Source: Narthecium ossifragum (lineage: Eukaryota; Streptophyta; Magnoliopsida; Dioscoreales; Nartheciaceae). From it: 64,000 nt of DNA. The stretch lies in assembly GCA_963920575.1 (NCBI GenBank), contig OY986965.1:29134007-29198006 (forward strand), written 5' to 3'. The notes under the pieces were generated by a model, which did no database searches, was not told the DNA's origin, and saw only the letters and a list, made by a program, of their open reading frames with translations. The translations under genes and the position numbers were made by a program. Below, one piece after another: positions 24,305 through 34,867 of this stretch (position 1 is the first letter of the stretch; each line of letters starts with the position of its first letter).

Positions 24305-24376
24305 CGCGTATGCAAATATTGTACCATCATGGCCGAAAGTAATGCACGGAATTGAAGAACTGCATTGAGAAAAAGC
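24305..24376 (-). pseudogene. Orphan exon similar to WD40 protein RAE1
   Basis: A 72-bp minus-strand segment is bounded by CAG| and |GTGGGT splice-like sites and is open in one frame. It encodes AFSQCSSSIPCITFGHDGTI followed by FAYA. This resembles the late WD40 blade of RAE1 (pattern PIPCSTFNxDGSIFAYAV). No neighbouring RAE1 exons were found in the flanking kilobase on either side, so it looks like a single-exon fragment, perhaps carried by a transposon. RAE1 is an mRNA export and nuclear pore factor. BUB3 is a less likely source. Confidence 0.45.
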
Positions 24377-24610
24377 CTGCCAATGGGGAAAAAGAAGTTA
24401 GATTCATGAAGAAAACAATAGATCCTTAATACAGACCACTTACTTCAATACATGTACTAGAAAACAACATAATGCTTATCAATCAGCTATTATCCCAGAC
24501 TAAGCATGTCTCAAGTGGGCTCATTGTATAAATTAGGCTTCAGTGAGTTGAATCCAAGTGTTTCTAGAATGAGAAGTAAATTTTCATACAGTAATAAAAC
24601 ACTACCATTC

Positions 24611-24678
24611 AGTGTAGTAATTACACTATTCTATATTAACATGATCAGCAGCGATCATGTTAATATAGTGATCGCTGC
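24611..24678. repeat. Overlapping perfect palindromes
   Basis: ctatattaacatgatc (24631-24646) pairs perfectly with 24653-24668 around a 6-base loop agcagc. An alternative 10-bp stem joins gcagcgatca (24648-24657) to tgatcgctgc (24669-24678). Just upstream agtgta/tacact (24611-24627) forms a third small hairpin. The two main stems are mutually exclusive. Confidence 0.85.
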
Positions 24679-25135
24679 CAATCATAAAAGACAAAAAATG
24701 TCATGTATTAAATCCAAAATAGGTTGTATTTAGACACACCCTTTCCAATTAATAGATTGTAAATAGTAAATGCAAAACAAATTGTACACTACAAAACTGA
24801 AGCAGATAAACTCTACAGAGAGCCTTTTTTAAAGTCATATGTTCATATGTAAATTCCACACATATTGGAAGAGAAATAGTACATCAATCTTGTATACCAC
24901 GACCAATCAACAATCAGCTAAGCCCCAATCCCTCATAGGACCATCCACAAAGAATATCCATAATGATACAACAAACATGGAGGCCGTAAGAAAACAACAT
25001 GAACCAACAAACCAATCACCTATATAGACCTATACTGCCACTCAACAAGCAGTTTAACTGTTAAATAAACCCCTGGTGTAATAAATAGTTATGCTACAAC
25101 ATCTCTCAAGTTCCATGCTTTTGTTCATCCACTGC

Positions 25136-28100
25136 TTAGGCCGGCTGCTTGCCCCCGCCATTATTTGCCTTCTGCTCTGACAATGAGGTGAGATCCACCT
25201 TAGGGGGGCCGGAATGCCGCCTAACTCGTGCTGGCGAGGAGACGCTAAACTTCTCAGACGCAGGGAAGGCCAACTTCTTCTTTGCTGAGCTAGCTGATAC
25301 TTTCTCAGGAGTCTCAGGAATCTTGTCACCTGATGGACTTTGGAGCCGCGATCTGGCCTTCACAGACTCTGTGGGTGCCATGTAACTAGGAACAGCCGGT
25401 GAGCTAGACAGACTCTCATCATCCCTCACCAATGACCCTGCTATGCTGTGCCGCCTGGGCCTCTCCGACTGCAAGCTGGCCATACTCCTCATGTCATCCT
25501 CTGTGGGGGCCCAACTTTCTCTTGGACTTGCTTGTTTGATTTTCCTATTCACGGTTGATTTCTTGGAAGGACTTGCAGGTGACTGACGGCTCGGAGGGCG
25601 GCTAGATTTTGGGACAGGTGAGGACCTCTCGGAGTTGGTATCACGGCGAGCATATGCTTTGCTGATCTCCCCTCCTGCAATGCTGCGGCTTGCACTCTTC
25701 ACAGAGGCGAGGTCGCTGCTGGCTTCTTTATTTGTTAAGCTTCGACCCTCCCATGGCCTCGCTGCCATCCAACGCTCCAACCAGCTCCAGCCCCATTGTG
25801 GATTGTTGGGATCCATGAACATTGGGTTCGCTGACCTTGAAGAGGACTTCCACTGGTTGAAACCAATTTCAATGGAGCTTAGATACTTGAAACTATAACT
25901 ATTAGAAACCTAAACTACAAAACTGCAATAGGCGTGAGTGAGAAGCACCAGCAAGATCTGAAAGCATGTTGTTAATTTCTTGCTAAAGAATTCATACCAA
26001 AGCTAAGCATGGAAAAACCAGAGAATGCCTGTTGCAGTTCATGATGAACAATAGAGAGGAAAAAAGATACAACTTGGTACCTGATGAGAGAACGCATAAG
26101 CTAGTGCTCGTTCTCTTCTAATTGCAGCTTCTTGCTTATTCGCAAAACTTGCTACAATCTGCTCCTTGGACTGAAGACTGTCATCCCACTCATCTCCAAG
26201 CTGGTAAAAAACTATCATTAGAATATATTGAAGAAGAAACATCACAAACTGTGCAGTACTGAGTTAAGCAAAAATAAGAGATCTGTGCTTAATCACCAAA
26301 ATTCCAGGTTGAGAGTGAAAACAACAAATCAGTGGCAGATCCAGGTCCGCATGGTATGAGCCGATCACATTGAGTCAAAAAATGTATACACAAAGCAAAT
26401 TAATACATTCATAAAGCAGGCAATCAGTTACGTTTGAAAATTTCAGGAAAAAACCATAGAAAAAGCAAAAAACTTGGAAGCTACATGACTTGGTATAAAG
26501 AGGAATGATCCACATCAGAAAAGGTTGCACATTCTAGGAAAGATTGTGATCATAAGATAAAAAAAAAGCATCCAGGAATACTATTATTGGTACTTTATTT
26601 TTTTCCGTTCCCTTTCTGAAGGCGAACTTTAGAACTAAATGCAGGGAACCTCGATATTTCAACTGCAGTGGAGCCCGACTCTTCACCATTGTAAGCGGGT
26701 CGATGGGGCAGCAAACTTTACTAATCTGATGATTGACTTGAAAAGCATTAATCGATGTTCATTATGTCGTGAGTTAAATGATTGAATGCAAACACTATTG
26801 CATAGAAATACAGCGACAAAAACAGCAATCAATAGTTCAATACAACAACACATTTTTCAGGACAAGTATCTTAAAAGGAGATTGATTAGGAAACTGATAC
26901 TAAAGTGATTGAACGAATTTTATATTGGCTATAAGTTTCAATATAAGTTGATAAAAGTAGACATTTAGTGGTACATCAACAAATTCGGTTTAAATAGACT
27001 TTTTGAAGAGACTTCAAATGATTTACCTTGTCGAAAAGAACTCCGACTAAAGGGAAAGAAGAGCAAAATAAATGATGAAGTAATAATAGTGTGAAAACTC
27101 ACAAACCATAATAATGGTTGAAAGCCTCAACTAGGGTATACAAAACAAGAACTCCACTACGGGAAAACTACAAAGAAACATGAGGCTCCAAAGAAAAATA
27201 GGTAGTTGCAGGCAACAATGCTATACGAACGCCTATGAAAGTAGTTCCAAGAAGGTGACTCGAACAAGAGAGGAGGAGAACTGGCCTCCAAGGAGGTTTG
27301 CATACCCTTAATTTCTCAAGCTCTCTTTCACGCTTCAGCAGGAGCTGCCTCTGGAGAGCCTGATTTTCTTCTGACATTCTGATTCTCCTTGAATGGATCT
27401 GTGATTGAACTCTGGCAAGTGTCTGCATGCAACGTAGTGTTGTCGTGGCTTGACGCTGGACAGCATTGCCTTGAATCATTGACTTTAACCTAACCAGCCC
27501 CCTCAATGCTCGCAATGCTCTTCTTGCCTGAAAATTGCGACCGTGGAAACATTTACATGTCATATAAGGAAACAATAGAGAACCAACTTTTCAGATAGTA
27601 TTTCTTCATGAAGCACTTAATTTATGACAGAAATTTCAGCAAAGATAGTTTATCAAATATTTAAACCAGCATATCCATTTGCCAGACTATAAGTCTACAG
27701 CATCCTCATTAAAAGAACTCCAAGAATATTAAGAGCATGTAATCATCAATTTGACATTCATCATCACTAGAACTAGTGGACAAATCTCCATGAAATCCAC
27801 GACAGGCTTTATTGACAGGATGCATCAACAAAATGCAGGGGTAAGTTAAGTTTTAGCACAGGAGGTATTTATCACTATATCAGATCTTCAATTGGCACGT
27901 AACTAAAGCTACTCTTCAATAGCGGAGTTTAACCAGGAGCAATTCTACAAATATCCCTGAACGAGATAAGTGCAAAGACAGAGTGAAGATCATATAGTTA
28001 AAAATGGGAATCATGTGGATATCTCAGACACAGTTATAATCACATTAAAACTACCTGTGAATACGTTGTAAACAAGACCAATTAATGACACGATATCAAA

Positions 28101-29079
28101 TTTAAGAAATTTCACAAACCAATAATATAACCAGTAGCCAATAATATATCTAGTAGCTGCCTGCAATAGACTCCCATGATGCCTAAATGTCACTGCTAAC
28201 CAAGACTATTATAAATGATACATCAATACGGAAACCTTTGCCTGAGCAATTTCTGCCTTAAATTTGAAAAAGTTCCACAGCTATGGCAGAAACCTGTAGC
28301 AGAAAAATGGAAACGCTACAACACAATCAAGATGATTTAAAAGAACCAACCAGACAATATGGGGAGGTACAGCCATTATAAAGGACTTCTATCAAACATG
28401 CTTCAAACGAAAAAAAAAAAAAGGAGAGTGGATACTGCTCTCCAGGATCAGCTTATGATTACAAAAGCAACTCCTTGATTAAATAACATGACTGGGTCGT
28501 CTCTCTTATTGATAAATATAGCCTCTATCTCGATCTATAGGGAAGAGATATTCAAATTTAAATACCATGTATCCTCGAAAAGCAGTCTGGATCTTGATAG
28601 CTGCGATCTCTTCTCTTGATCTACCAGGGACCCTTGCTGAAGAGGTGAGACGCAGTACTTCAGCAGCAGCCTGAGCAGCAACGGCAGCGGCCTCTGCTGC
28701 AACAGCACTGGCCATTGCCACAGAGTAGGCATGCTGATTTTGTTCGTTTTCAACATTTGTCGAATTTACATCCTCGAGAGGGGGAGGAGGAGGAGGAGGA
28801 GCAGAAGCTGCGGCTGCCACCTCTGGAGCAACATTTTCCACATGTTCGGGGAGGCATGGTTCAGAATTCCCGGTTTTTTCAGAATCTCTTTTCTTCTTCG
28901 ATCTCTGCAAAGAAGATGAAAGGTGAGATTTTGATTTTGGAAAAAAAAAACAAAAATCTTAAAGAAGCTAAGATATACAAGAAGGAAAGCTAATGAGTTC
29001 TTGCCTTGTTTCTCTTCTCCTTGGATCCGGGACTGAATACTTTCTTGATGGCGATCAACCACTTGGCCTTCTTCCCCAT
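25136..29079 (-). CDS. IQ67-domain (IQD) calmodulin-binding protein, IQD2-like
   Basis: Five minus-strand exons, 29079..29005, 28904..28566, 27527..27306, 26200..26081 and 25852..25136, all phase 0, give 490 aa. The protein starts MGKKAKWLIAIKKVFSPGSK. A Pro/Ala-rich region precedes the IQ67 domain (about residues 118-187): EEIAAIKIQTAFRGYM|ARRALRALRGLVRLK, with the diagnostic phase-0 intron inside the first IQ motif, and later LARVQSQIHSRRIRMSEENQ. The C-terminal half has NPMFMDPNNPQWGWSWLERW and basic Ser-rich blocks including RRHSIAGSLVRDDES. IQDs bind calmodulin and act as microtubule or membrane scaffolds in cell-shape control. Intron 1 uses a GC donor (AAG|GCAAGA) in this model, and only that choice keeps the frame. 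Confidence 0.92.
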
Positions 29080-30090
29080 CTACTCACACTTTCTGAATCC
29101 CGACCTGCTTAAATCCTGATCAGATGAAGGCCGTAAACAAGTTCAGATGAATCACAAGCTCTACTCTTTCTTCAATCAGACAGAATAAATCTCCTGCCTG
29201 GATTCAAAAACAAAACTAATCCCGAGTGGATACTCATAAAATGAAACCTTTCACTTAACAGATCCCAAAAAACATCAAAAACACAAACAGAACCCGCAAA
29301 GATTAAATCTTTATCGAGAAGGGCAAAAGCAACACGCAACCCAAGAAACCCATTTCCAATTTCATCCCCGGAAGATAACTTTAACATACTTTTATAAAGA
29401 TCAATTGCAGAATACAAGAAAAGAGCCTCCCGGTGAAAAAAAGAGATGGCGTGGAAGAGCAAAGGAATCACAGGCTAAGGGAACATAACTGCGCAACTAT
29501 CGAGAGACACCCATCTCTGAATTCTAATCAGATAACTTTTACAAAATTCTACAAAAGACGGCCCCGCCACCAAAGATAAGTTTAGCGCAGACGAAAGCAA
29601 ACCAGGAAAAACCGAAAAAGGGGAGGATTAAAGAGAAAGGAACAGCCACCCAGCCACCTATGAACGATTCAAAAATCCAAACTTTCAATACCTGATAATG
29701 ACGGTAGTTTATGGGGTCAAAAGATCTCTCCGAAGAGTCCTATCTTCCTCACCTCGACGAAGAAGACCGAGAAGAGATAGATGCCGAACCCAATGAGAGA
29801 CTCCCGGAAGGGATCAAGAGGAGACCTTTGGGATCCATGGATCCTATTGGGAGGGTTGGGGGAGGGCAGCGAGGAACAGCTCCTTCCTCGGGCCCCACCT
29901 TTGGGAGTTGGCGGGGGGTGAGGAGGAGAGGTGGGCCCTGCTGTAAAGGAGGAGAGAAGAATGGCAACGGCGATGGCGTTTCTTCTCATCCTCGCCAACG
30001 GAAGAGCGCTGTCTTCCTCCAAATTAAGGCACCATTCCCACCCACCTCTCCGCCTCCGAAGCCCCCACCCTCCCGCACGTGATCGGTTGT
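29080..30090 (-). promoter_or_regulatory. IQD upstream region and probable 5' UTR
   Basis: AT-rich from 29100 to 29700, then GC-rich from 29720 to 30080. The GC-rich block, upstream of an IQD gene on the minus strand, is the likely promoter and first noncoding exon. The 123-codon + strand frame at 29711 has no recognisable domain and is not called. No TATA box stands out. Confidence 0.3.
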
Positions 30091-30496
30091 TGGATTCAGA
30101 TGGTCAGCCTCTGGTCGGGTCAATTAGCTGTTGGTGTTATCGGATCTAAATTATACCCGATTAGCTTGTGATTTTTGATAGGATTGACGAGGTTTTGAAC
30201 GAGTCTGACCTGGTTCATTAATTTCGGTTGGGTCGGATACATCAATTACAACCCGTTCCAATGGTCGCACTCACGAAATATATAACAACCAGTGGACCCG
30301 CTGTCACCTGGCAAGGATAACCACCCACATCACCCTTTCTCTCTCTTCTCCTCTCACAGTAAGTCCCCACTAACCCCCTTCTCTCTCTCAACTAACATCC
30401 CCTCCGTGTAGGCGACAATAGGATGATTAACTTATAAACATCATGTCATATATAATAGATTAAAATGATTTTTTTTTAATCTGTCTTACGTAAATA

Positions 30497-31875
30497 GGGG
30501 TGTCCAACCATGCCAACCCGGTCCGGTCCGACCCATGTAAACCGGGGTGGGTTGGAGGCAATACCCGGTTCGCCCCTTGTAATCATCTGGACCGGGTCGG
30601 GCAATGTCGGCCCCAATAGGCCTTCCAGCCGGTCCGACCCAGGTATGACCATACCTGGCTTGAAAACCGGGTTGGACTAGACGGGGCGAACCTGGTCCGG
30701 TTCTTTTCTTTTTTAAAAAATTGTTGTTTTTTTTAAATTGACCAAGAGAAAAAAAATTAATGGAAAATAAAATGAATTAGCTAATTAGTCATCACAATAT
30801 TTAAGAATAGGAAAAGTTTTTTCATTCATCAACAAAAATAAGGGCTTACAATGATAATATCTGGAAAGCAATTGTATCACTATAGTATGAGTACATCCCA
30901 ACTAGGTTCGCACCTACCCATCTTCCATCTATCTATTATATAAGATCCAATGCATCCTATCAGACAGATAGGGATGCCTGATCCAAGTTAAGCCTAGATA
31001 TATCATACGATCAAAATGAAGTAACGTGAAAGTAAGTCGTGGGGGTGGTGGTTATTGGGTGATTAGGAGAGAGAGAGGAGTAGTAGTGTGGGTGCTGGTT
31101 ACCATGCCATGTGGCACGGGGGTACCTAGTCTATCATATGCATCTCTTTCCTAAGATTACAAATATAAAACTAAACATGTGACTTTGATATCAATGGTCA
31201 TGCCATTGGCATCTTTAATCTCCTTTTTTTCATAGAACTCCAAAATTACGGATTGTGTGCGCTTCGATGGAGGTGTTGGATTATCACCAGTGACGGTTGA
31301 AGCAACTTCTGGGGGAGAAGGAAGAACTTTATTTTGATCACATTCTTCTCCTTTAATTTCAATCACATTCTTAAGATTGTTATATTGGATGCATGAAGAA
31401 GTCGTAGGAGAAAGAGAATAGAAAAATCTTGAGTTAGATAATAGAGAGCTTGAAAATGCACTTTGTGAGAGAGTTTGATGAAAAACCGAGTGAGAGAGTG
31501 AGTGAATATGAGATCAAAATCCTCATTTATATAGAAGTTGGGTTGAAAATGAAATAAAAGATTTTATTTTATTTTTAGAATTTTAAATTATAAGAAGCAA
31601 CAAAAAATATTTTTTTATTTAAAAAAAATTAAATGGAAAAAAAAAGCTATCTCATAGGTGACCGTTTGAGCTCCACTCACATGCGACGGTCACATGTCTT
31701 CTTTAAAACCTCGACCGGGACGGGCTGGACTGAGTTTTTTACCAAGGGGATATGGTCCGGTCTTGAACCCGAATCAGCCCGATCCAGTAGGGCCAACACC
31801 CAGGCCCGACTGGGCTACCGCCCTGGCCCCGCCAGGGCCAGACAGTTGGGGCATTTGAGCTTTTTGGACAACCAT
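30497..31875 (-). mobile_element. Decayed hAT-type element with BED-finger N-terminal remnant
   Basis: The left end TAGGGGTGTCCAACCATGCC and the right end, read inverted as TATGGTTGTCC, are diverged hAT-like termini. The flanking 8-mers tacgtaaa and gaagtaaa are similar but not identical. Both arms are rich in cggtccgg/gggcccg text. On the minus strand 31366..31157 encodes PPSKRTQSVILEFYEKKE followed by an IDIKVTC segment, resembling the start of a hAT transposase BED finger. The rest of the transposase is missing. A Helitron-like element is nested inside. Confidence 0.55.
30932..31129 (+). mobile_element. Short Helitron-like element A
   Basis: It starts TCTATTATATAA after an A and ends CTAG before a T, the A|TC...CTRR|T pattern of Helitrons. 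A hairpin built on TGCCATGTGGCA lies about 12 bases before the 3' end. 198 bp long and too short to code. It matches the minus-strand element at 54953-55139 at both ends and in catcctatcagacagatagg. Confidence 0.7.
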
Positions 31876-31879
31876 AGAA

Positions 31880-32644
31880 GTAAACGGTCGTATATGTATA
31901 TGTCTGAAATAACAATTTGAGAAATAGCTAATTGGATTTTAGTTCAACCTCGTGCGGTGACTAAAAAGAAATATCATGTAGGAATAAACGCATAGGCCCG
32001 GTTTCCAAATCCCGTGTCAACTATGAAGCTGTTGGTGGCATTCGTGACTGCATTGTTCAGGTTTTTCTGGTGGAGGTAAATTGTATGGAAGGTATTGTTT
32101 CCAGTGTAATCTCTGATCGATCACCGCATGTATTCCAAAGGAAATTTTTTTAAAAAATAATATAACTTTAATAAAATATAATTAAAATATATCCATTAAG
32201 AAAATATTTATAAATATATGTCTCGCATGACCATGTCAGCGTGGCCTTTGGATTTTTAAACGCCCGTAATCATAAGTTGCAGTTACCTTGAAAAGCACAT
32301 CTAATAATAGAACACATACGTTGAAAAGGATATGATTAAAAAAATATCCTTTTTATAACCATAGTTATTCAGATGCTGTCTAATTTTTTCATGCATATAT
32401 GCCCTTTGGTAATTTTTAATTCACTACGAAGAGTTTGAAATGACCATGAAAACAATTATTGTCGAGGGCGTTTGCGCAAAGTGGCTGTCACACTATATTT
32501 AAATACCAAAATGACATGATAATTAAAACTGATCATACATTAAAAGGTGCGAAAAATGACATCTATTATGCAAGACGCTAATAAAACCATTATATAAAGC
32601 TTTAAGAGTCACAGTCTGACTCATATATTTTTTCAAACATTACA
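31880..32644. other. AT-rich intergenic DNA, no gene seen
   Basis: Low-GC sequence with no coding potential or recognised transposon end. Confidence 0.45.
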
Positions 32645-32986
32645 ATCAACCTTGTAAGGAGCAAAAACGGTTACAATCGTTTACCTCCTATTAGTGTATT
32701 TACATGTATATTTTTCTAAGTTAACTTTATATATTTTTATCATCTTCCATAGGTTAGTTTTAAATATACATCCTTATAATCATAAACCAGGAGATTAGTT
32801 TTAAATATACATACTTATCTACCTTATAAGATCCAAGGGTAGTTACTTTTATGACTCATCATCTGAGTCATAAACTTATACACACACGGCATACACGTGG
32901 TATAAAATTATAATTAAATAAACAAAAAAAAGATAGTGGCTGATCGGACAGTTAGCCATGCCATGTGGCACGGGCCCACCACCTAG
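32645..32986 (+). mobile_element. Possible Helitron-like element B
   Basis: The 3' end repeats element A: TGCCATGTGGCACGGG, then CACCACCTAG followed by T (32983-32986). A possible 5' end is A|TCAACCTTGTAAGGAGC at 32645, a motif that recurs after an A near 12238 and, inverted, near 33590. The 5' assignment is inference. A related but degraded end (ccatgtgacacgagtcccacctatt) follows at about 33104. Confidence 0.4.
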
Positions 32987-32989
32987 TTT

Positions 32990-34860
32990 AGTTATAGAGA
33001 GAGGAGCAAAGAGGGGAACACGTGGCAGCTAAGTTATAGAGATTAGAAGAGAGAGGGGTCAATGGATGTGGGTGGTTAGGAGGGTAGTGGGGACGGGTGG
33101 TTACTCGTACCATGTGACACGAGTCCCACCTATTGTGTGTGGGTATATATAGCATGATGGTTATAAGTTAACTATCCTATTTTATTTTTCTATGTGCTAT
33201 GTCAAGTTATCAAGTTTATCAAGTTATATCTTTAACAAGTACTCACCCGTGCCCCTGGCACAGTTTTTAGTTATTGCTAGTATAAAATTTTAATAAACTC
33301 CTTGTAGTTTGTCTGATTTGACGGTTGTGTTGACCCGTAGGTGGTCTAGGTTTGAAGGTTGGTCATAGTTTTTTGTTCACTGCCACCATATAAAACATAG
33401 CCAATAAAATATAAAATATTATAAGTCTAACTTAGGGTATATATAATAATATATAAATCTTAGCATAAGATAATATTAATAGAACTTAGGTTAATTTGAA
33501 TTAATGCAGGTTTATATAAAGCAAACTTAGGGAATATATATAAAGAAACTTAGGGGATATGAATTAATACGGTTTAACCGTTATTGCTCCTTATAAGGTT
33601 GATGATCTGAATCGAAAACACATGACAAGTAAATAACGAGTTTGGTTGGAAGAGTTGGGGGGGGGGGGGGGTTCGGTTATGTGTTAGGTGGCACAGGGGC
33701 CTACTAGTCAAGATATAGAGAGCCATATAGCGGGTTAGACCGGCTCTATGCGGATAATTCATGCATTGTGATTTTAAAACGATATTTACATTGTAAGCTT
33801 GAGTATAAATAGACACATAAAAACCGGATAAAGAAAAAAGACTAAGCTCAACTGAATCCAACCTAGTGAATTCTAAAATGGATAATTACTTTTGAATCCC
33901 CAAAACTTCTTAAATTACAAATGTACCTCTATATTCTTTAGGCTCACGTATGTACTTATGAAAACATTGAAAAATTATTAAACATATCCTCCGTTCAAGT
34001 CCGTCTATCCATCTAATTTAACCACTGTATAAACCTAATCATGGAGGAAATGTTTACTTAATTAACCATACCAAGTTACTTAATTATGAATGTACCCCAT
34101 ACGAAGTTACTTAATTACAAATGTACCATACATAAGTGATTTTTGCCACGATAACGTTAACATCATTAGGAATATTTCTTATTTATTCACCGAAAAGTAT
34201 TGCATCGTTAATATTTTTTTAATGTTTTTAGGGTTACATAAGTGAGGTCAAAGATTATAACGATGTATTTGTAATTTTTAAAATTTTAAAGGATTCGAAA
34301 GTAATTACGCCGTTCTAAAATAACCACAATAACCATGAACTTGTAATAATAGCTGCAGTAAATCCGAGAGACACCAACCGAATCTTAAAGCCTTATCGGC
34401 TCTCATCCCGCAGTACTGAGAAGCGGCATTTCCAAGGACGTCCGTCATAGCTATCCGCCCCCTCCATTCCATGCTCCTTTTGGTCACCTACGTGGCGCTC
34501 ATCCCATCCCACTCGACTCCCTCTCACAAGTCACACCCTTATCCCCTCGCTTAACGGACGCCCCCCTCTTCATAATCCACAACACCCCAAAAATAGCCCA
34601 CACAACCGTACACATCTTCACTTCTGAGGTCACTTCCGTCTCTGGTCACTTTTCTAGGTCCGCATAGCTATCCGCCCCCTCTATTCCACACAACCGTACA
34701 CATTTTCACCTTGAGCTCGTGTCTCCTATCCCCCTTCTCAACTCCGCCATCTTCGCCGCCACCGAGCTCGACCACTCCCCTCTTCTCTCTTTACTCCAGC
34801 CGAGCGATGGTATCGAGCTCTCACGAGTAGTTTTGGGTCTCCGAACGTGTTGTAGGACTC
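32990..34860. other. Repeat-rich intergenic DNA and SAMTL upstream region
   Basis: Contains another Helitron-like 3' end (gtggcacaggggcctaCTAG|T at 33704-33707), a G-run at 33657-33671, an inverted aaggttgatgatc repeat near 33590 and AT-rich DNA. From about 34460 it becomes C-rich with repeated ctatccgccccctc and cacaaccgtacaca phrases (34450-34710). This is probably the SAMTL promoter and 5' UTR. Confidence 0.45.
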
Positions 34861-34867
34861 CGAAACG

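Noticed and set aside
25149..25898. Plus-strand frames over the last IQD exon
   Set aside because: Antisense shadows of a clearly conserved IQD C-terminus.
29711..30082. 123-codon + strand frame upstream of the IQD gene
   Set aside because: No domain or conserved text. It lies in the likely IQD promoter and 5' UTR on the other strand.
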